From Alphaproteobacteria bacterium (GTDB lineage Bacteria; Pseudomonadota; Alphaproteobacteria; Rhodospirillales; Casp-alpha2), in assembly GCA_024279135.1 (NCBI GenBank), contig JAJRRU010000031.1, positions 1 through 64,000 on the forward strand: a DNA stretch of 64,000 nt, read 5' to 3'. Below, one piece after another: positions 57,743 through 64,000 of this stretch. A program made the translations under genes and the position numbers. Positions within the stretch are counted from its first letter, which is position 1; each line of letters opens with the position of its first letter. The notes below the pieces were generated by a model, which saw nothing but the letters and a program-made list of their open reading frames with translations, did not search any database and was not told the origin of the DNA.

Positions 57743-58780
57743 TTAATTTAATGCAGATAACAGCGGCATATTGAAAAGTAAATTCTGCGGCTTAAAAAGT
57801 ACACGTTTATTTGAATCCATACTTAACGCCATATAAACAGGCCGGCCCACAATATCTTTACGGATAGCGGCAGTATCACTGAATTCAAGTCGGAACAGGG
57901 AGAGTATCTGTTCTTTACGGTCATTGGAAATTTCATGATTTTGATAAAGGTCATTCAATAAGGCAGAGCTGTTTATATCCAGGCCCGTATGCCAGACCCA
58001 GTGTTCGTCAATAATTTCACGAAGTGGCGATATGGTTACATCGACCATCAGCAAATGGCGCATCCATTGTTCCATAACCCGACACAAAGCACCCAGTCCC
58101 GGACGCTCAAAGGTTAAATCCAGAACAAAATCGAAGTGCTTGCTTCGTTGGTGGTATTGTCCGGCATTATCATCGTTCAAGACATCCATTTCGTTGGGGT
58201 TTGGTATGACGCCGTCTTGTATGATAGAGCGCCCAAGGATGCCCAGGTTTGAGTTTCTTTGTTCCAGCTTCGAAGCTGTTTCATGATCAATGGATAATAT
58301 TGCACCTTCATGAATGTTAATGGCCTGTTTGCGAAATAACAACTCACTGGCCCGTAACCTGTAGGGATCGCCTTGACCCTGAAAGATGCTCTGGCATATC
58401 AGGGCGACCATATGATTGAGAAATACGAACGGAATGGATTTTTTAGTATTATTGAAAGCCGAAAGGTAACATCCTTCGATGGTTTCTGCGCCAAGCAACC
58501 GGTCGCGAAATTCCAGCATGACGGCATAGTTTTCCGCAACATCCCTATCGGACAGCGCATTCAACTCTGATGTAGGAACGGTACGGTATGGGGCTTCCAG
58601 CAAGGATGCATGCAAGGTTCGCTCTGCCGGGCACGATTCCGCCACAAGGTTCAACTCCGGGCGCAAAAAGTATTCTCGCAGGAATTCATCCGTTATGCAC
58701 AGAAATCCACTGTCCTGTTTTTTTAGTAAGTGAAAATTGGACTCTGGCCATAACTCCAGAAATGGGGAAGCGGGCATCAT
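57743..58780 (-). CDS. DUF6352-like protein
   Basis: 345 aa. FHLLKKQDSGFLCITDEFLR, ELNLVAESCPAERTLHASLL, FDFVLDLTFERPGLGALCRV and DEHWVWHTGLDINSSALLND fit the DUF6352 family as I remember it, genes often near formate dehydrogenase in alphaproteobacteria. No catalytic motif is evident; cytosolic. Overlaps DUF6505 by 4 bp. Probably an accessory to the FDH system, from context only. Confidence 0.75.
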   Translation of the reverse strand: MMPASPFLELWPESNFHLLKKQDSGFLCITDEFLREYFLRPELNLVAESCPAERTLHASLLEAPYRTVPTSELNALSDRDVAENYAVMLEFRDRLLGAETIEGCYLSAFNNTKKSIPFVFLNHMVALICQSIFQGQGDPYRLRASELLFRKQAINIHEGAILSIDHETASKLEQRNSNLGILGRSIIQDGVIPNPNEMDVLNDDNAGQYHQRSKHFDFVLDLTFERPGLGALCRVMEQWMRHLLMVDVTISPLREIIDEHWVWHTGLDINSSALLNDLYQNHEISNDRKEQILSLFRLEFSDTAAIRKDIVGRPVYMALSMDSNKRVLFKPQNLLFNMPLLSALN

Positions 58781-59253
58781 TCTTCAACCAATTCCCAGAT
58801 CCGGTCAACATTTTCGACACTGTTGGGATTGTTAATGCTCCGGACAACTTCACGCAGACCGTCCGGGCCGGGTTCGCGAAACAGGGAAAGCAGGACGCCA
58901 TCGTCAAAATCACATAAACCAGCGACGTAGAGAACCTCATCTCGTGCAACGGGAAAGGCTGCTTGCCTGTCTGGTGCACCGTAGTGCTGTACGAACATGT
59001 CGGTCAACATGGCTGTGACAAAATCAACATCGGCTTCTGATGCAGTTACAACCTGGACAAGTGTGGAATGTCCACCGGATTCTATCCCCATCCAACCCGA
59101 CCGATAGGCAATAAGCTGCTTGCTGTTCAAATCTTCAATACGGGTATCACTGAAGGAAAAGCTGCCCGTAACGGCCCATTCTCCGGGTGTTGCAGCCGCT
59201 TCGAAGACGTTGATATCAGAGATATCTAACTGAATTGTTTTTGGTAACTTCAT
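58777..59253 (-). CDS. DUF6505-like protein
   Basis: 158 aa. IQLDISDINVFEAAATPGEW, YRSGWMGIESGGHSTLVQVV and DMFVQHYGAPDRQAAFPVAR resemble DUF6505 proteins. Such small proteins accompany DUF6352 and FDH genes. First gene of a leftward unit with DUF6352 and the MurD-like gene. Function unknown. Confidence 0.7.
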   Translation of the reverse strand: MKLPKTIQLDISDINVFEAAATPGEWAVTGSFSFSDTRIEDLNSKQLIAYRSGWMGIESGGHSTLVQVVTASEADVDFVTAMLTDMFVQHYGAPDRQAAFPVARDEVLYVAGLCDFDDGVLLSLFREPGPDGLREVVRSINNPNSVENVDRIWELVEE

Positions 59254-59442
59254 ATAGTTTTTTACCTGAATTCATTAATAAAAACGTACCATACGAATGA
59301 TAATGGGACATTGATTTTTTTTGGACACGGTAGAACATAGCTTATCACTGTTTTGTATATACCTGTTATATTGCAACAAGATACAGCTTATGGTAAAATA
59401 TTTATATACTGTATATCTTTAAATTCAGGGCAGGAGGTTTTT

Positions 59443-59565
59443 ATGAAAGCAATATGGGCAGGAATATTTTGTGCTGTTGCAATCGCATTTGTGGCGGGGC
59501 TGGTGCTGGACGCAACTGATTCTACAACGCGTCAGGAATTCAGCTCTTCAAGTACACGTCTCTGA
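59443..59565 (+). CDS. 40-aa single-pass membrane peptide
   Basis: Starts 6 nt after a strong AGGAGG. One hydrophobic helix (AGIFCAVAIAFVAGLVLDAT) and a polar Ser/Thr tail ending TRL. Convergent to fdhC, 10 bp away. The size, strong ribosome site and clean TM pattern argue for a real microprotein; the role is unknown, perhaps membrane-complex associated. Confidence 0.65.
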   Translation: MKAIWAGIFCAVAIAFVAGLVLDATDSTTRQEFSSSSTRL

Positions 59566-59567
59566 GT

Positions 59568-59597
59568 TAAACCCGTTATTCAGCGGGCTCACTTTTT
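59568..59597 (+). terminator. weak hairpin-T terminator after the 40-aa gene
   Basis: CCCG and CGGG pair with a short loop about 10 bp past the stop, followed by a run of seven T. The stem is short. It overlaps the last codons of fdhC on the other strand. Confidence 0.35.
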
Positions 59598-60667
59598 TTA
59601 TTCTGAATTTCTTCAAGCCACAGACTATGATGTTCGCGTGCCCAGTTCTCGTCGACTTCGCCCGTCGTCACGGCCTCAATAGCACCATCCATCCCTACGG
59701 AACCGATATAAATATGACCGATGATGAATACAATCATACCGATGGCCACAAGCGGGTGAGCCAACAAGGCGATCTGTGCTTCCAGCACGGGTGATAAATT
59801 GGTTGGCAAACTAAATCCAAAGAGGTTCAACACAGCGGTTATCGTGCTGATCGGGGCAAATTCGAAGGGAAATAATAGGCAAATTCCCGTAAAGCTCATG
59901 GATAACCCGCCCACGACCACCGCCCAGAAGATCAACTTCTGACCTGCATTAAACTTTTTGGCAGGCGGATGGACATTCTTGCTGAACAGGCCGCCCGCCA
60001 CGGATATCCAATTAAGGTCCAGGCGGTTGGGGATATTATCACGCACCCAGATAACAATCATCAGTATGATGCCCACAAAAAAGGCAAAGCCAATATAGTT
60101 GTGGCTCAGTTTTCCGTAATAGGAGAGGGCTGCAAAGGCGCTTTTCCCGATGAGCGGCATCAAAACAAACTTGCCGTACAAGGTATTTAACCCGGTTATT
60201 GCGAGAACGATAAACGAGGATGCCGTCAACCAGTGGGTAAACCGTTCGAAAAAATTAAACCGTGTTACCGTTCGTCCCGAGCGGCCCGAATCAATTTGAA
60301 TCCGCCCACGCATGGTGTAGAAAAGAACCAGGACGATAAAGATACCAAACATTGACCATCCACCAATGCTTGACAAGGGACCATTGCGAAGTTCGCGGAA
60401 CTGATCGCCTTCCGATTGTACGAGGGTGCCTGCCTTTTTATCGGGAATTGATACCTTTCCGGTTACCCCTTTACGTATCATCCGCCATAATTCGGCATCA
60501 TTAAGATTGCCGGCACTATTACCGGGAACTTTACCCTGTTCCTGAGCAAGCACAGCTTGCGGCTCAAGGGCTATACTTCCGGTTATACCGATCGTTAATC
60601 CGTATACGACAGCAAAAACCGCAATAGTATTTAACAGACACCTGCGGAGACACCCTGCATTCATCAT
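59576..60667 (-). CDS. fdhC: formate dehydrogenase gamma subunit (cytochrome b)
   Basis: 363 aa from ATG 60667 (GAGG just upstream; an upstream ATG at 60685 is in frame). An N-terminal signal/anchor (TIAVFAVVYGLTIGITGSIA), a periplasmic segment, then four membrane helices with haem-binding His candidates in FERFTHWLTASSF, KLSHNYIGFAFF, LLAHPLVAIG and IIGHIYIGSVG. Passes electrons from FdhB to quinone. It is downstream of fdhB by 95 bp. The long N-terminal extension is usual in the alphaproteobacterial form. Confidence 0.92.
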   Translation of the reverse strand: MMNAGCLRRCLLNTIAVFAVVYGLTIGITGSIALEPQAVLAQEQGKVPGNSAGNLNDAELWRMIRKGVTGKVSIPDKKAGTLVQSEGDQFRELRNGPLSSIGGWSMFGIFIVLVLFYTMRGRIQIDSGRSGRTVTRFNFFERFTHWLTASSFIVLAITGLNTLYGKFVLMPLIGKSAFAALSYYGKLSHNYIGFAFFVGIILMIVIWVRDNIPNRLDLNWISVAGGLFSKNVHPPAKKFNAGQKLIFWAVVVGGLSMSFTGICLLFPFEFAPISTITAVLNLFGFSLPTNLSPVLEAQIALLAHPLVAIGMIVFIIGHIYIGSVGMDGAIEAVTTGEVDENWAREHHSLWLEEIQNKKSEPAE

Positions 60668-60762
60668 GCACCTCGTACGCATCAATATTATGATTTGGTT
60701 CTGTTAGAAATTGGGGGCATTGGCTTTATGTCATGAACGAGGCCAACACCCCCTTATTTCTA

Positions 60763-61359
60763 TCAGGTTCCAGATTTAAGTTTGTAGGCTGTGCCCCAAC
60801 CCCAAGCCCCAGACCCAAATCCACGGGAGACAATACGCTCGCGATAGATGTTGGAAACCATGTCTCCATCACCACCGAGCAATGCTTTCGTAGAACACAT
60901 TTCTGCGCATATGGGCAGTTTTCCTTCGGCCAGTCTGTTGCGACCGTATTTCTGGAATTCTGCTGTGGAATGAGTTTCTTCAGGGCCACCGTTGCAGAAT
61001 GTACATTTGTCCATTTTGCCACGACTGCCATAGTTGCCCACTTGCGGGAATTGAGGAGCCCCGAATGGACAAGCATAGAAACAATAACCGCAACCAATGC
61101 ATAAATCCTTCGAGTGCAACACCACACCGTCTTCGGTGGAGTAAATGCAATCAACCGGGCACACCGCAATACACGGCGCATCAGAACAATGCATACAAGC
61201 CACGGAAATTGAACGCTCGCCGGGATCACCGTCATTAATCGTCACCACACGTCGGCGGTTGATGCCCCAGGGAACTTCATGTTCATTTTTACAGGCCGTG
61301 ACGCAGGCGTTGCATTCAATACACCGTTCGGCGTCACACAGGAATTTCATTCGTGCCAT
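60763..61359 (-). CDS. fdhB: formate dehydrogenase beta subunit (4x[4Fe-4S])
   Basis: 198 aa. Four cluster motifs: CIECNACVTACKNEHEVPWG, CMHCSDAPCIAVCPVDC, CIGCGYCFYACPFGAPQ and KCTFCNGGPE with a distal CAEMC. Relays electrons from the molybdenum site to FdhC. It begins 16 bp after fdhA ends. No C-terminal membrane anchor is present, unlike FdnH; this is the FDH3 (Fdh3B) type. Confidence 0.95.
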   Translation of the reverse strand: MARMKFLCDAERCIECNACVTACKNEHEVPWGINRRRVVTINDGDPGERSISVACMHCSDAPCIAVCPVDCIYSTEDGVVLHSKDLCIGCGYCFYACPFGAPQFPQVGNYGSRGKMDKCTFCNGGPEETHSTAEFQKYGRNRLAEGKLPICAEMCSTKALLGGDGDMVSNIYRERIVSRGFGSGAWGWGTAYKLKSGT

Positions 61360-61375
61360 TGTTTATCTCCCTATC

Positions 61376-64000
61376 TCAAGCTGATTCAACACGACACAGG
61401 GTGACTTTAGATTCCTGCATTTGTGTCACCGAGTCATAACCATACGTTCCACACATGTTGGAAGCTTCACCAAGTACATATGGGTCGGCACCATCAGGAT
61501 ACTTGTCGCGAAGATCCTTTCCTTGCCAGTGTCCGCCAAAGTGGAATGGCATAAAGGCCAAACCAGGGGCAACACGATTAGTCAGCATAGCCTTGACCAG
61601 CACCTTGCCGCCTTCAGGACTGTATATCCAGATATCCGAACCTTCCCTGATGCCCAGATTGTTAGCGTCACGTGGGTTGATTTCTGCAAACATATCCTGC
61701 TGTAACTCTGCAAGCCATTTGTTGGCGCGGGACTCATCACCACCACCTTCGAATTCCACGAGGCGCCCGGATGTAAGGATAATCGGGAACTCTTTGGAAT
61801 AGTCGTTCTTCTGAATCGACTCATACAGGGTGGGCAAGCGATAGGCCTGTTTGTCCTTGTAGGTTGGATAATCAGCCACCAGATCGCGTCTCGGCGTATA
61901 AAGAGGCTCGCGGTGCAGTGGTACCGGATCGGGGAACGTCCAGACTACGGTTCTGGCCTTGGCATTACCAAACGGAGCGCAACCATGTTTAATCGCGACA
62001 CGCTGGATACCACCGGACAGATCAGTTTTCCAGTTGGTCTTGTCACCGGCGATCTTGTCGATCGTTGCACGTTCGGCCGCCGTCAAGTCACCATCCCAAC
62101 CAAGCTTTTTCAGCATGGCCATGGAGAACTCCGGATAACCATCCTTGATCTCCGAGTCTACCGGGTATGAGCCTTCGGCAAGCAGATTGGTGCCATCTTT
62201 TTCAACACCAAACCGTGCCCGGAAGCAAAGCCCGCCTTTTGCGACAGGTTTGTGTGTGTCGTAAAGGATCGGCGTGCCCGGATGGCCCATTTCGGCCGTG
62301 CCCCAGCAAGGCCATGGCAAACCGTAATATTCGCCGTCACAGGGACCGCCATTGGCCAACAGGGTTGTTCTGTCGAAAGTAATCTGATTGGCCATATGTT
62401 TCTTCATACGGTCCGGCGACTGGCCGGTGTAACCGATGGTCCACATTCCCTTGTTGAATTCCAGGGTAATGTCTTCGATCAGTGGTTCGTTATCCGTGAC
62501 CTTAATGTTTTTAAACATCTGTTCTGCAAACCCTAGTTTCGTCGCGAACCGGTGCATGATCTCGTGATCGGTTTTTGCTTCGAACATGGGCTCGAACACT
62601 TTGTCACGCCACTGCAATGAACGGTTTGACGCCGTCACGGAGCCATAAGTTTCATACTGGGTTGTCGCAGGCAGAATATAGACACCGTCCTGGCGGTCAG
62701 GAATGACGGAAGCAAACGTCGGAACCGGATCGATGATAACCATCAGGTCCAGTTTCTCCATGGCTTTCTTCATTTCGGGTAAGCGGGTTTGCGAGTTCAC
62801 TGCATGACCCCAAAGAACCATGGCCCGCAGGTTGTCAGGTTGATCGATATTGTCCTTGTTTTCGAGAACACCATCAATCCAGCGACTGACCGGAATACCT
62901 TTTGATTCCATCAGCTTCTTGGTGGCAAAGCGTTTGAGCAGATACTCATAATCCGCATCCCAAACCCGTGCCCAATGTTTCCACGACCCTGTTTTCAGGC
63001 CGTAATAACCAGGCAACGAATGGCTGAGGATACAGAAATCGGTTGCACCTTGCACATTATCATGGCCACGGAAAATATTAGCGCCGCCGCCTTCAACACC
63101 CATGTTACCAAGCACCAGCTGCATGATGCAGTATGCCCGGGTGTTGTTATTACCCGTTGTGTGTTGTGTGCCACCCATGCACCAGATAAATGTACCGGGG
63201 CGACTGTTGGACATCGTCCGTGCGACACGACGAAGCTGTGTGCCGGGAACGCCTGTGACACGTTCGGTTTCTTCTGGCGTCCATTTTTTAACTTCGGCGC
63301 GAATTTGTTCCAGACCCCAGACACGCTGGCGAATGTATTCTTTATCTTCCCATTCGTTTTCGAAGATGTGCCATAGAATACCCCAGATCAAGGCCACATC
63401 CGTACCTGGACGCAATCTGACATATTCATCAGCGTGGGCCGCCGTGCGGGTAAAGCGGGGATCACAGACGATCAGCGCCGCATTGTTCTGTTCCTTGGCT
63501 TTCAGAATATGTTGAACCGCAACCGGATGAGCCTCTGCCGGGTTGGACCCGATCAGGAACATGGCCTTGGAGTTGTGGATGTCATTGTACGAATTGGTCA
63601 TCGCACCATAACCCCAGGTGTTCGCCACGCCAGCAACCGTTGTCGAGTGACAGATACGGGCCTGATGGTCCCCGTTATTGGAACCCCAGAAGGCGTAGAA
63701 TTTGCGGAACAGATAGGATTGTTCATTGCTGAATTTAGCCGAGCCGAGCCAGTAAACAGAATCAGGGCCGGACTTCTCGCGAATATCAAGCATCTTGTCG
63801 CCAATTTCATTGATGGCGTCATCCCAGCTCATTTTAACCCATTTTCCGCCGGACAGCTTCATGGGATATTTCAAGCGACGGTCATTATGCGCATGTTCGC
63901 GGACAGCGGCACCTTTTGCACAGTGAGCACCAAGATTTATCGGGCTGTCGAAACCGGGTTCCTGACCAACCCAGACACCGTTGTCCATTTCTGCAATAAT
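61376..64000 (-). CDS. fdhA: formate dehydrogenase alpha subunit (molybdopterin), partial
   Basis: The 3' ~875 codons; the start lies beyond the window, so the Tat signal and first Fe-S motif are not seen. INLGAHCAKGAAVREHAHND, then DHQARICHSTTVAGVANTWG with a Cys (TGT, not selenocysteine) at the metal-ligand position, CMGGTQHTTGNNNTRAYCIM, GGGANIFRGHDNVQGATDF and a C-terminal molydopterin-binding domain (FPIILTSGRLVEFEGGGDES). Oxidises formate to CO2, probably periplasmic. fdhA-fdhB-fdhC are transcribed leftward together. Confidence 0.95.
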   Translation of the reverse strand: MIAEMDNGVWVGQEPGFDSPINLGAHCAKGAAVREHAHNDRRLKYPMKLSGGKWVKMSWDDAINEIGDKMLDIREKSGPDSVYWLGSAKFSNEQSYLFRKFYAFWGSNNGDHQARICHSTTVAGVANTWGYGAMTNSYNDIHNSKAMFLIGSNPAEAHPVAVQHILKAKEQNNAALIVCDPRFTRTAAHADEYVRLRPGTDVALIWGILWHIFENEWEDKEYIRQRVWGLEQIRAEVKKWTPEETERVTGVPGTQLRRVARTMSNSRPGTFIWCMGGTQHTTGNNNTRAYCIMQLVLGNMGVEGGGANIFRGHDNVQGATDFCILSHSLPGYYGLKTGSWKHWARVWDADYEYLLKRFATKKLMESKGIPVSRWIDGVLENKDNIDQPDNLRAMVLWGHAVNSQTRLPEMKKAMEKLDLMVIIDPVPTFASVIPDRQDGVYILPATTQYETYGSVTASNRSLQWRDKVFEPMFEAKTDHEIMHRFATKLGFAEQMFKNIKVTDNEPLIEDITLEFNKGMWTIGYTGQSPDRMKKHMANQITFDRTTLLANGGPCDGEYYGLPWPCWGTAEMGHPGTPILYDTHKPVAKGGLCFRARFGVEKDGTNLLAEGSYPVDSEIKDGYPEFSMAMLKKLGWDGDLTAAERATIDKIAGDKTNWKTDLSGGIQRVAIKHGCAPFGNAKARTVVWTFPDPVPLHREPLYTPRRDLVADYPTYKDKQAYRLPTLYESIQKNDYSKEFPIILTSGRLVEFEGGGDESRANKWLAELQQDMFAEINPRDANNLGIREGSDIWIYSPEGGKVLVKAMLTNRVAPGLAFMPFHFGGHWQGKDLRDKYPDGADPYVLGEASNMCGTYGYDSVTQMQESKVTLCRVESA

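Noticed and set aside
61376-64000. Selenocysteine in the formate dehydrogenase alpha subunit
   Set aside because: The metal-ligand codon in RICHSTTVAG is TGT (Cys), and no in-frame TGA occurs in the visible part.

Overview
The window reads as accessory DNA of an alphaproteobacterium, probably Rhodospirillales-like. The grounds are a RepC replication protein with a repABC-type antisense RNA, a three-subunit formate dehydrogenase followed by DUF6505- and DUF6352-like genes, a KorAB/Nfn redox operon, and many alphaproteobacterial-type recombinases and IS elements. No rRNA gene, intact tRNA or CRISPR array is visible.

Layout. (1) 1-8.9 kb: a mobile module transcribed leftward, with an HTH excisionase-like gene, two overlapping tyrosine recombinases, a 61-aa protein and a frameshifted large serine recombinase, preceded by a 274-aa unknown and a nonsense-interrupted HU gene. 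IS3-family debris, one intact-looking IS3 element and a 5'-truncated NHL-repeat gene follow. (2) 9.0-11.2 kb: an arsenic operon (arsR, acr3, a Cys-rich 81-aa protein, frameshifted arsC) ended by a second IS3 element. (3) 12.5-23.4 kb: two 66-bp direct repeats carrying the 3' half of tRNA-Lys enclose a leftward operon (NfnA- and NfnB-like subunits, KorA, KorB, and a 744-aa protein with a C-terminal ferredoxin domain) and a divergent citrate synthase. An FNR-like box lies in the divergent promoter. An AlpA regulator and a primase stub lie at the right end. (4) 23.5-54.8 kb: an integrated conjugative plasmid with repC and ctRNA, a thermonuclease, BrnT/BrnA-like toxin-antitoxin, a large serine recombinase with an iterated ATCTCT array, a two-GHKL ATPase/kinase plus receiver-domain pair, an EcoRII-type R-M system with Vsr, and one ~20-kb leftward transfer unit (traK-traL-traM-like, virB2-B11, virD4, ArdC-Toprim, DUF736, mobC, relaxase). 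(5) 54.8-64 kb: chromosome-like genes, namely a PuuB-like oxidase, an IS6 remnant truncating a MurD-like pseudoenzyme, DUF6352, DUF6505, a 40-aa membrane peptide and fdhC-fdhB-fdhA (fdhA runs off the edge).

The 12-mer CCCCCGCAACCA, the 3' end of initiator tRNA, occurs exactly three times (141, 23524, 54801). The third copy is followed by a Rho-independent terminator. I infer a tandem stack of elements at an initiator-tRNA locus, in which the Kor/Nfn/citrate synthase block also sits. The candidates most worth pursuing are the GHKL/receiver pair beside the R-M genes, the ferredoxin-tailed Kor partner, the two helically phased 10-bp repeat arrays, and oddities inside the type IV secretion operon (a six-repeat secreted protein, a stand-alone DnaA domain IV, an antisense secreted ORF and a chimeric duplicated pilin). 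Several genes carry single-base lesions (serine recombinase, HU, arsC, IS orfA, possibly the 545-aa integrase), so parts of the array are decaying.
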